Shown: piece after piece, positions 28,664 to 64,000 of the stretch | Position numbering within the stretch: the first letter of the stretch is position 1 | Layout: every line of letters begins with the position of its first letter | Assembly (NCBI GenBank): GCA_030674155.1 | Contig: CM060326.1 | Coordinates: 12,566,642 to 12,630,641 of the forward strand | Length of the DNA: 64,000 nt | Direction of reading: 5' to 3' | Origin: Stramonita haemastoma | Lineage: Eukaryota > Mollusca > Gastropoda > Neogastropoda > Muricidae | Program-made: the position numbers and the translations under genes | Notes under the pieces: model-generated | Told to the model about the DNA's origin: nothing | The model's input: only the letters and a program-made list of their open reading frames with translations | Database searches by the model: none

Positions 28664-29908
28664 CAAGTAAACACTTGGGATCTCCCTTTCCCTCCTCCCT
28701 CCCTGATGCCTGCTATGCGGTCTTCCCAACCCCATACCTTCACCTCTCCCTCAACCCTGGGGTTGGATAATTCTGCCCTCACCCCCCCTGTTTACCTCCA
28801 CTCCACCCCCCAGCCCCAGTTCGTGGCTCCTCAGCCATGGGGCTCTGTGGCAAATAATTTTCATCCCCCCCCTTCCACCTTTCCTTTCCATTCCCCACAC
28901 CCCTCCCAGTCTGGAAGTGGATCCAATTACGAGGATGTCAGCGGGCCATCCGACGGGTCAGACATGGAAGACTGCACTCCTGACCCCTTTCAGGCCATTC
29001 CCGAGTTACAGGGTTTCCACCTGTCTGGCGCTCGCGTGGCACTGAACAAGCGGCGCCGGGGTAAGGTTCCCTCACAGCAGGCGCGTTCCCTCTGGCTGCA
29101 TGCACGTGACCTCGACAACCCTGGTCGCACGTGGCAGCCAGTGAAGGCAAACAGGGTCACCACCTTGTACACTGCCCATGAGGAGGCGGAGGCTTTTGCT
29201 GCACAGTCACGGCCAACTATTTTTCCTCTTGCTGACCATGCCTGCAGAAGGGATGATTTTCTCAGCGCCCAGCAGACACGTATTGGAGCGGCTGCACATG
29301 CGGTGTGTCTGGCCATGACCACTGCGAGCACGTGCCTGGAGAGGTTGTCCCCCCTGCTCCCATCCACTTCAGACGGACGTGCAGGGAGCGGTGGAGAGGT
29401 GCTCCAACTGCTGAGCGAGGACATGGCCAATGCCCTGGGTCATGCTCTGCGGATCCTTGCTGCTGAGTCCTCAGCCCTGTGCAAGGAACGACGGCAGCTA
29501 TGCCTGAGCACGGTGGCAGACACTCAGGGCAGGGCAACCCTCGAAAGCTTGTCTCCATCAGAGACACAGCTCTTCAGTGGGGACCTGGCCTCTGTCATCA
29601 AGGCCATGAAGAGCAGAAGGGAGGTGGAGAGCTCTTTTGCAGGCAGGAGTCCCCAGCAACACAGACCAGGGCAGCAGTCTTTTCACCACCGCCGCAGGCA
29701 GCTACGCCAACAGGCGTCCACAAGCAGGCAGGGTAAAGGAGGAGCTCAGCCCTTTCGCCACCAGAGGAGCCCCTCTTCTTCTTCCTCTCCACAGCTTTTT
29801 CGAGGGTTCAACCCCACAGGTTCTGCCCAACATCAGTGGAGGAAGCAGAACAAAACCAAGGGGAGGCTACCTTTCCACAAGAAGTCACAGGTCAACAGGA
29901 CGGCATGA
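28664..29908 (+). CDS. DIRS ORF1, gag-like protein
   Basis: Open frame of 414 codons from the candidate acceptor (first ATG at 28,706). In DIRS elements the first ORF encodes a putative nucleocapsid protein without conserved catalytic motifs; assignment here is by position. Residue composition fits: a Pro/Ser/His-rich N-terminal third, an acidic patch (EDVSGPSDGSDMED), a basic patch (KRRRGK), a helical Ala/Leu-rich middle, and a basic Gln/Arg/His/Ser-rich tail likely to bind RNA. No CCHC zinc knuckle is seen. The stop is TGA at 29,906-29,908, after which the same frame stays open into the recombinase ORF. The true N-terminus is uncertain because a +1 frame also stays open to 28,770. Confidence 0.7.
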   Translation, partial: QVNTWDLPFPPPSLMPAMRSSQPHTFTSPSTLGLDNSALTPPVYLHSTPQPQFVAPQPWGSVANNFHPPPSTFPFHSPHPSQSGSGSNYEDVSGPSDGSDMEDCTPDPFQAIPELQGFHLSGARVALNKRRRGKVPSQQARSLWLHARDLDNPGRTWQPVKANRVTTLYTAHEEAEAFAAQSRPTIFPLADHACRRDDFLSAQQTRIGAAAHAVCLAMTTASTCLERLSPLLPSTSDGRAGSGGEVLQLLSEDMANALGHALRILAAESSALCKERRQLCLSTVADTQGRATLESLSPSETQLFSGDLASVIKAMKSRREVESSFAGRSPQQHRPGQQSFHHRRRQLRQQASTSRQGKGGAQPFRHQRSPSSSSSPQLFRGFNPTGSAQHQWRKQNKTKGRLPFHKKSQVNRTA

Positions 29909-31955
29909 CTGTGTCAGACGGACACAGCAGCTGGGGAGGAGAACGGCAGGGCAGTTAGGAAACCATATGGCAGCATGGAGAAGGCTGACAGACAGTCCTT
30001 TTGTCCTGCAGACTGTCCAGGGCTATCGGCTAGAGCTAACAGGAAAACCCCCCATGATGTCAGGGTCAGCTGCAAGAACATTCCACACAGTTCTAAAGGG
30101 AAGAGCAGCAGAATGTATGGAGAAGGAAATCAAGTCTTTATTAGAGAAAGGAGCCATCGAAAGGGTACCAGGAGGTCCAGGATTTTACAGCAAAATGTTC
30201 CTGGTCCCCAAAGCCGATGGGACTATGAGACCTATCATAAATTTAAAACCCTTAAACAAGTACATCAGGGCACCTCATTTCTCTATGACAACCATAAAAG
30301 ATGTTTTTCAACTTCTCCAGAGGGGGGACTGGGCAGTCTGCTTGGACATGAAGGATGCTTACTTTCATGTCCCTATCCATCGAAATCATCGCCGTTTCCT
30401 GCAGTTCACCTGGAGAGGACAGACGTATCGCTACACAGCCCTGCCCTTCGGCCTTGCCTCCTCCCCCAGAGTGTTCACCAGGGTAACCAAACCCATCGTG
30501 CACTGCCTCAGGTCAAAAGCAATCAGGGTTGTCTTTTACCTGGACGACATTTTAATCCTTTCCAGAACCAAACAGCAGGCAGAAAACAATGCCAGGACAG
30601 TGGTGACAGTGCTAGAAGACCTGGGCTTCAGCCTAAACTGGGACAAGTCCAGCATAGTGCCAGCACAGAGATTCCTGTATCTTGGCCTTCTGTGGGATTC
30701 TCTCAGCATGACTGTCAGTCTTCCGGAAGACAAACGATTATCAATCAGGGAGCTTGCATGCAATATTCTACATTCCCCTCTCGTGACAGCCAGGAAGCTA
30801 ATGACATTTCTAGGGAAAGTGACATTCGCGTCCTATGCTGTACCGTTAGCCAGGCTACATGTCAGAGAGCTACAGCAGGCGCTGCGGTCAATTTACCAAC
30901 GACCACAAGACATGTGGAAGCGGACAGCATTACATCACGAAGCCAAGCAGAATCTCCAGTTCTGGCAAACGCTAGACCGAACTCCACGCCAGCTCAAGCG
31001 CCCGACACCCGATCTTATAATGGCAACAGACGCATCGGGGAAGGGATGGGGAGCAAGCCTACAGGCCCAGACGGCCAAGGGTCAGTGGACGGCCAGACAG
31101 AAGTACAACCATATCAATTTCTTGGAGATGCAGGCGGTCAGGAATGCACTGAGGGCATTTCAGGACGGACTGGAAGGGAAGGTGGTGTGTGTACAGATAG
31201 ACAACAAGACCGCTGTGGCTTATCTGACGAAAGAAGGGGGAACAAAGTCGATGAAGCTGTCCCGTCTAGCCTGTCAGATACTGCTGTGGTGTCAGCGCCG
31301 TCACATCTCCCTTATCCCAGTCTACGTGAAGGGCATCGGGAATACTATAGCAGACTCCCTGTCACGCAACAAGGCCACTCAATGGCAACTGAATCCACTT
31401 GTGGCGAAGAAAATCTTTGCTCAGTTCGGGACACCACAGATAGATCTCTTCGCCTCCCGCTCAACGTCACAGCTGGAGAGATACATGTGTCTGGACAGAC
31501 AGGACAGTCAGGCTTATGCAATAGATGCCCTGAGCCAACCCTGGCACTTCCAATTCCTGTATGCTTTTCCCCCTCCAACTTTGGTACCAACAGTAGTGAA
31601 CAAGTTCAGGGGACTACATTCCAAGATGTTGCTGATAGCCCCGTGTTGGAACGATGCTCCATGGCTTCCAATGCTTCTAGAGCTGTTGTTTCAGACTCCA
31701 CACAGGCTACCTCTGTTACCCGATCTGTTGATCAACACAGAGACAGGTTACCCAGTACGAAATCTGGAAGCCCTGCGGTTAACAGTATGGCCGCTATGCG
31801 GCAGGCCACAGGAGTCAAGGTCCAGCCTGCCACATTTACGATTTTGGAGGGCAGCTGGAGGAGAAGCACCCGTAAACAATACCAGTCAGCATGGACATCG
31901 TGGCAAGAGTGGTGTCGTGACAAGTCTCTGGACACAGCTTCCGTTTCTGTTGTGA
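29637..31955 (+). CDS. DIRS reverse transcriptase / RNase H
   Basis: An open frame of 772 codons; homology begins near 29,950, so the formal start is uncertain and translation may depend on frameshifting from gag or internal initiation. RT hallmarks in order: 'VQGYRLEL', 'KGAIERV', 'MFLVPKADGTMRPIINLK', 'LDMKDAYFHVPI' (first catalytic Asp), 'LPFGLASSPRVFT', and the YLDD box encoded at 30,537-30,548. RNase H follows: 'ATDASGKGWGA' with its Asp codon at 31,029-31,031, 'LEMQAVRNAL' with the Glu, 'QIDNKTAVAYL' with the Asp, and 'GIGNTIADSLSR'. After RNase H comes the 'IDLFASR' segment often seen in DIRS-type polyproteins. The end overlaps the recombinase domain by roughly 100 bp. No stop or frameshift is seen. 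Confidence 0.9.
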   Translation: MQAGVPSNTDQGSSLFTTAAGSYANRRPQAGRVKEELSPFATRGAPLLLPLHSFFEGSTPQVLPNISGGSRTKPRGGYLSTRSHRSTGRHDCVRRTQQLGRRTAGQLGNHMAAWRRLTDSPFVLQTVQGYRLELTGKPPMMSGSAARTFHTVLKGRAAECMEKEIKSLLEKGAIERVPGGPGFYSKMFLVPKADGTMRPIINLKPLNKYIRAPHFSMTTIKDVFQLLQRGDWAVCLDMKDAYFHVPIHRNHRRFLQFTWRGQTYRYTALPFGLASSPRVFTRVTKPIVHCLRSKAIRVVFYLDDILILSRTKQQAENNARTVVTVLEDLGFSLNWDKSSIVPAQRFLYLGLLWDSLSMTVSLPEDKRLSIRELACNILHSPLVTARKLMTFLGKVTFASYAVPLARLHVRELQQALRSIYQRPQDMWKRTALHHEAKQNLQFWQTLDRTPRQLKRPTPDLIMATDASGKGWGASLQAQTAKGQWTARQKYNHINFLEMQAVRNALRAFQDGLEGKVVCVQIDNKTAVAYLTKEGGTKSMKLSRLACQILLWCQRRHISLIPVYVKGIGNTIADSLSRNKATQWQLNPLVAKKIFAQFGTPQIDLFASRSTSQLERYMCLDRQDSQAYAIDALSQPWHFQFLYAFPPPTLVPTVVNKFRGLHSKMLLIAPCWNDAPWLPMLLELLFQTPHRLPLLPDLLINTETGYPVRNLEALRLTVWPLCGRPQESRSSLPHLRFWRAAGGEAPVNNTSQHGHRGKSGVVTSLWTQLPFLL

Positions 31956-32776
31956 AACTGTTAGATTATTTACAACACCTCTATTCCAGAGGCCTAGCAT
32001 GGAGGACCCTAAATGTCCATCGCTCTGCTATTTCTAGCATTCTAGAACCACACAAATCTGTACCAGTAGGCCAGCATCCTCTTGTGTGCAGATTTCTCAA
32101 AGGAGTGTTTAATGAGAGACCACCTACGATTCGTATAGCCCCCACATGGGACATGGGAACTGTGCTGTGTAAATTGGCAGAGTGGCATCCATGTGAAGAG
32201 TTGGATTTACCCAGACTAACTTATAAAGTAGCGTTTCTGCTGGCAACTTGCACAGCCAAACGTGTCAGTGATCTTGTCCTGTTTTCTGTTGATAAATCTC
32301 TCTGTCATGTTGGGGATAAAAGTATCGTATTACAAACTAGGTTCGGGTCAAAGACGGACAGACCATCCCATAGAGCACCACCCATTAGGCTGAGGGAGTG
32401 CGAAGACGTTCGCCTGTGTCCAGTGAGTTATGTGCGTGATTACATGACCAGAACGGAAGAACTAAGACAAGGGGAAATGCAGCTGTTAATATCTCCTTAC
32501 AGACCATATCGCCCAGTACAGCTGACTACAGTGCGCAGGTGGATTGAATCTGTGTTGAAGCTAGCAGGGGTAGAGGGGTCAGCGGGCTCTACCCGTGCAA
32601 CAGTGACTACTTGTGCTATGCTACATGGTGTTTCACTGCAGCGGATTATGGCTTCGGCAGATTGGACTCGGAAGGACACTCCCCTTCGCCACTACCTGCG
32701 TGTGTTACCAGAGGAAACACTGCGCAGCATTGAAGAGAAAACCATTCAGGATGCGGTTCTCTCATCGGCTGACTGA
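29975..32776 (+). CDS. DIRS tyrosine recombinase ORF (long overlapping N-terminal frame)
   Basis: A 933-codon frame whose last third (from about 31,830) is the tyrosine recombinase that integrates DIRS circles. The N-terminal SAM-like core-binding part is recognisable ('STRKQYQSAWTSWQEWC', then 'LLDYLQHLYSRGL'). The catalytic part has Arg I in 'TAKRVSDL' (codon 32,261-32,263), Arg II in 'GSTRATVTT' (32,594-32,596), a Trp in 'ADWTR', and the nucleophile Tyr in 'RHYLR' (32,693-32,695). The usual His three residues before Arg II is Gly here (32,585-32,587). The first 620 codons overlap the RT frame and show no domain; they are in the same frame as gag, with a single TGA between. The real protein may start far downstream or be a readthrough product. 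Confidence 0.8.
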   Translation: MEKADRQSFCPADCPGLSARANRKTPHDVRVSCKNIPHSSKGKSSRMYGEGNQVFIRERSHRKGTRRSRILQQNVPGPQSRWDYETYHKFKTLKQVHQGTSFLYDNHKRCFSTSPEGGLGSLLGHEGCLLSCPYPSKSSPFPAVHLERTDVSLHSPALRPCLLPQSVHQGNQTHRALPQVKSNQGCLLPGRHFNPFQNQTAGRKQCQDSGDSARRPGLQPKLGQVQHSASTEIPVSWPSVGFSQHDCQSSGRQTIINQGACMQYSTFPSRDSQEANDISRESDIRVLCCTVSQATCQRATAGAAVNLPTTTRHVEADSITSRSQAESPVLANARPNSTPAQAPDTRSYNGNRRIGEGMGSKPTGPDGQGSVDGQTEVQPYQFLGDAGGQECTEGISGRTGREGGVCTDRQQDRCGLSDERRGNKVDEAVPSSLSDTAVVSAPSHLPYPSLREGHREYYSRLPVTQQGHSMATESTCGEENLCSVRDTTDRSLRLPLNVTAGEIHVSGQTGQSGLCNRCPEPTLALPIPVCFSPSNFGTNSSEQVQGTTFQDVADSPVLERCSMASNASRAVVSDSTQATSVTRSVDQHRDRLPSTKSGSPAVNSMAAMRQATGVKVQPATFTILEGSWRRSTRKQYQSAWTSWQEWCRDKSLDTASVSVVKLLDYLQHLYSRGLAWRTLNVHRSAISSILEPHKSVPVGQHPLVCRFLKGVFNERPPTIRIAPTWDMGTVLCKLAEWHPCEELDLPRLTYKVAFLLATCTAKRVSDLVLFSVDKSLCHVGDKSIVLQTRFGSKTDRPSHRAPPIRLRECEDVRLCPVSYVRDYMTRTEELRQGEMQLLISPYRPYRPVQLTTVRRWIESVLKLAGVEGSAGSTRATVTTCAMLHGVSLQRIMASADWTRKDTPLRHYLRVLPEETLRSIEEKTIQDAVLSSAD

Positions 32777-32948
32777 TGGGACCGTTTTCTACCAGAGGTA
32801 TCAGGTACTGATGGCATCAGGTTAGTACTGCATGTCAGTACATTGTCTGTACAGAGGTAGTTAATGGCATGACTATGTCTGTTATTTCTTCTGTATTCTC
32901 ATCTGATTAATGATGTCCTAATAGACTAAACCATGCGACTGTTAAACA
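32777..32948 (+). other. DIRS 3' non-coding spacer
   Basis: Follows the recombinase stop. It contains a 'tactgcatgtcagtacattg' patch with short inverted repeats and no ORF. Confidence 0.4.
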
Positions 32949-33060
32949 GTCACCCATATGTGTGAGCTGTTGCACTTACTATGTGCAGAAATTAGAAAAT
33001 TTTAAAGCGTAGCGCTATAAAATTGGAATTTCTGCACTAAGTGCAACAGCTCACACTTAA
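32949..33060 (+). repeat. DIRS internal complementary region (joined-ends copy)
   Basis: Left half 'acccatatgtgtgagctg' through 'atgtgcagaaatt' is the reverse complement of the element's left end, including its private ATAG. Right half 'agaaaattttaaagcgtagc' through 'gcactaagtgcaacagct' is the reverse complement of the right end. Thus the region represents the two ends fused at AATT, the circle-junction template expected in the DIRS replication model. Confidence 0.9.
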
Positions 33061-33091
33061 GTGTCGCATGTTTTCAGTTTGCTCGAATTTC

Positions 33092-33346
33092 AAAAGCGCC
33101 AAATATCCGCGGGAAACCCCCTTATATAGGACGGACAGTGGAATGCTGGCACCAGCGCTAGGGTGTGCCAGCCTCTCGCGAGCCCCTGCCCGCGTGGGGT
33201 CTTCCCTCCTGAAGATTTCCTTTTCCTTGTAGTATCATACAAGGCTCGGTGAGAGAAAGAGTATTGCAAATACCCATATGTGTGAGCTGTTGCACTTAGT
33301 GCAGAAATTCCAATTTTATAGCGCTACGCTTTAAAATTTTCTAATT
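33092..33346 (-). repeat. DIRS right inverted terminal repeat plus terminal extension
   Basis: Inverse of the left repeat from 'aaaagcgccaaatatccgcg' to 'gtgcagaaatt', then an end-specific extension 'ccaattttatagcgctacgc' to 'ttttctaatt' that is absent from the left end but present in the internal complementary region. An asymmetric right end of this sort is normal for DIRS elements. Confidence 0.9.
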
Positions 33347-34601
<1,255 letters not shown>

Positions 34602-34862
34602 CGCTCTCGCGCACGCACTTGCCTTGGTTTGCCTTGTCACAGACACACCAGACGTATTTAATTGCACATATGCATCAACAAGCATAAACAGGGCTTTCCC
34701 CCTTTCCCATCGCCTGATATCAACTTATAGTGAACGGTCGTAAAATTGAAGACAACAAAAAGACAACAACAATAACAGATACAGTGGGTGGCGGATGGGG
34801 GGAGGGAGGGGAGGGGGGGGTGCAGAGAAGGGGACACAACTGGTGCGAAAAAGCGGTCACAC

Positions 34863-34962
34863 AATAGGCTAATCACGTGACTAAACTTCCCTTCAAAAGT
34901 TCACACGCATGCGCAAAAGTGGTCTACAACTGGACGACGGCAGACGAGAGAAAGCGTCGAAA
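34863..34962 (+). promoter_or_regulatory. SPATA18: Proximal promoter / 5' leader of SPATA18
   Basis: In the 90 bases before the start codon the DNA holds 'tcacgtgac' at 34,873-34,881, an E-box matching the core of CLEAR/USF/TFE sites, and 'cgcatgcgca' at 34,906-34,915, one base off the NRF-1 palindrome. No TATA box is evident. The start codon has a strong context (A at -3, G at +4: 'gaaaatggc'). An in-frame upstream ATG at 34,909 lies inside the NRF-1-like motif; it would add 18 residues that the vertebrate protein lacks. Transcription start and factor binding are inferred. Confidence 0.45.
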
Positions 34963-61983
<27,021 letters not shown>

Positions 61984-64000
61984 CTACCACAACGAAGAGG
62001 AAGGCAGCAGCCCGCTCTGTATTGTCCAGCATTAGGGTGCAGACCTCAGCAGTTTGTGCAGGGAGATTAGGGGTAGGGCTATGATTATGTGGACATACAT
62101 CAGATGTGAAAGAATTGATAACTGTGACATTTCTCAGCAGAAAGGAAGATCAAAGTCAACATGATGCTCTTGCACAAGGCTGTCATTTTGTGAGGATAGT
62201 GTGTGATATCATCTGCATGCTTGAATTTGTAACATCAGCTCATTTTCAGATTAAATCAGTCATCGTTCCAGAAAGAAAATGATGTATGATGTGTTGACAT
62301 GAAAAGTGAGGTCTGTTCATTTATTAACGAATGCGTTTTTTTTGTCAGTAACAACAGCCTGATTTATGTGACTTTTATCTAGAAAAGTATTTTGTGAAGC
62401 ATCAGTGTGTGAACATGTGCTTTGGGTGTGAAGAACCATAACAAAAAAAAATGAATACCTCCATTCTTGTTTGAGTTTTTTGTTTTGTTTGGACTAACTG
62501 CTGTAGCATGGAATCCAAGTCTTGCCGATGGTCAGCTTTAATGCCAGCGATCAGAAAACACCTGCGGTAGACATGTTAGAGGTGTGGTGTGATTTACTTA
62601 CTCCCTTGTGTTTATTTCGCTTTTTATGTCCAGCAGAAACCAGTGTACGAATATGGTAATTTATTTACATCATTTGTCTTTGTTATCACTGTGTAACAAA
62701 GTGTATGGGTGCTGACCAGTCAGCTGTGTTGGTTTGAATATCTTATGATAGTGACTTTTTTTTTTTGGCAAAATGATTTGTTATTCCTTTGATTCTGTTT
62801 TTGGTGTTACGCATTAGTTAACTGGACTCCATGATTTAACTTCTTGCACTGGTCTGATTACACTTCTCTTTTATTCTTCGATTACTATTTAAACTTCTGC
62901 TTTTCCCCCCATATCCCACAAAGTAGCTGTTAGTCTCTTTGATTCATTATTCTTTCTGTCTGCATGGTTTCTACAAGGTAATCTGTTTTTCTAGGTGTTG
63001 TGGTACAGACTTTCGTGTGTAATCTGTAATATGGTGGACTTTTTTGTCTCATGGTAAACAATTTCAGCTGTCATGGTTGTGGGGAAGGAGGATTATTTGT
63101 CTGTGTAAAATTTTTTTTTTTTTTTTAACTGTTTGCTTCCTTAAAATTATAAGCTTGTTATTGCAAAGTGAAATATTTCTAGACCAAATCCCCCCCCCCC
63201 CCCCCCTTTTTTTTTTCCGTTTCATCTTGCCTTGTTGCACTTTCTCTTCATGAAAAAAAAAGAGCAGAAAGTTTTCTAAAAGCTGATTTTCGAAACAAGG
63301 TCATCTTTTCCCTTCCTGTCATTTTTGTGGCCTGCCTATTCTCATTCTAATACAAGGCTTTATTTGTTTGTGTTGAGGGTAAAGTCATGAACATGGCCTC
63401 TTCACATTCTTTTTGGGTGATTATTTTCTTGATCTGTGATACGATATGTGTTTGTACTGTGGAGTGCAGAAAACTACTGATGTATTGGTTTTCCTCCTCC
63501 TTTTTTCCCCCCACTACAGTTCATTCCCTAAACTCATTCCATATACTTTTATATTTGGAACCATATACAATCATTTCATGTTTTTACAGTGTGTCCATTT
63601 CTTGTCTGTCTGTGTATTTTGAGACTGACGTTATTCCGTCCATGTTACATGAATTTTTTGTGTCCATTTTATTTTTTTTAATCTGTAAAGAGAGAGGGTT
63701 TTTTGTTGGTTTTATGTGATTTCTTTTTTTTTTAAGAGAAAATTTCTGTAAAATCGTGTTAACACCTTTGGTGATTTGGTGATCATTTTTTTTTAATTCC
63801 TTTTTTTTTTTTTTTTTTAAATTACAGATTTTGAACCTGACAATCGATTCAGACCTTCTTTTGGGAAAATGATTGAACAAATTGTTCATTCTTATCAATT
63901 ATTGATGTTAGTCTATCAGATTTTAGAATATAAATGAAAAGTGGGAAAATGAAAGCATAAAAAAAAAGCAGATGGAAGTGTTTTGCCTGAATGACTCCAA
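61984..64000 (+). other. SPATA18 3' untranslated region and beyond
   Basis: T-rich sequence with no long ORF follows the stop codon. No AATAAA was seen; an ATTAAA variant lies at about 62,250-62,255. T and C runs occur at 63,108-63,127 and 63,190-63,207. The transcript end could not be placed and may lie beyond the window. Confidence 0.5.

Larger units (their letters stand above)
27261..33346 (+). mobile_element. Complete DIRS-type tyrosine-recombinase retrotransposon
   Basis: About 6.1 kb with the full DIRS architecture: inverted terminal repeats (27,261-27,482 and 33,092-33,346), a gag-like ORF, reverse transcriptase plus RNase H, a tyrosine recombinase, and an internal complementary region (about 32,949-33,060) that is the reverse complement of the two termini joined together. 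No target-site duplication is seen; both ends meet the flanks at AATT. This agrees with the DIRS model of a circular intermediate integrated by recombinase rather than by an integrase. The interior is more GC-rich than the flanks. All three main ORFs are open, so the copy is young or still mobile, subject to the doubts listed for the recombinase. Confidence 0.92.

Noticed and set aside
28219..28770. Separate 183-codon gene upstream of gag
   Set aside because: Its first half is non-coding in character, it lies wholly inside the DIRS element, and its second half is more likely an alternative or frame-shifted gag N-terminus.
27261..33346. LTR retrotransposon or endogenous retrovirus
   Set aside because: Repeats are inverted, not direct; there is a tyrosine recombinase and no integrase or protease motif, and no target-site duplication.

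Overview
The window is eukaryotic nuclear DNA: genes are split by GT-AG introns, non-coding sequence is AT-rich, and there are very many CA/TG microsatellites, tRNA-derived SINEs and minisatellites. The tyrosine-recombinase retrotransposon and the SINE types suggest an invertebrate, most likely a marine mollusc (inference from repeat style; no species marker is visible). Almost every long open frame outside the two loci below is a translated simple repeat.

Layout. 1-23 kb is repeat-dominated: SINE copies, a 42-bp minisatellite (3.65-4.2 kb), a complex locally amplified array built around a hairpin-like motif (6.6-13.7 kb), a pentanucleotide landscape (14.8-16.0 kb), a 33-bp minisatellite (17.6-18.4 kb) and a SINE with target-site duplications (19.46-20.14 kb). 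On the minus strand a promoter-like segment near 23.3 kb, with two or three phase-compatible mini-exons leftward, may be the 5' end of an unrecognised gene (weak). 23.6-27.2 kb is SINE copies and TG tracts.

27,261-33,346 is an apparently complete DIRS-type retrotransposon: inverted terminal repeats with a TATA-like box, a gag-like ORF, reverse transcriptase/RNase H, a tyrosine recombinase, and an internal complementary region that reproduces the joined ends. The gag frame and the recombinase frame are the same frame, interrupted by one TGA, and the RT frame overlaps most of the recombinase ORF.

34,963-61,983 (+) is an orthologue of the mitochondria-eating protein gene (SPATA18/MIEAP), 11 coding positions over 27 kb. 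Exon 1 gives the conserved N-terminus, exons 2-4 the N-terminal helical and coiled-coil part, exons 5 and 6 two related versions of one coiled-coil segment, exons 7-10 the conserved MIEAP C-terminal domain, exon 11 an SR/SP-rich tail. Splice phases suggest exons 5 and 6 are mutually exclusive. The start region holds an E-box of CLEAR type and an NRF-1-like palindrome. SINE fragments lie next to several exons, and one SINE tail forms part of the exon 9 acceptor region.

The two loci are functionally unrelated: the retrotransposon lies 1.6 kb upstream of the SPATA18 start on the same strand. No prokaryotic-type system, CRISPR array, rRNA or intact tRNA gene is visible.
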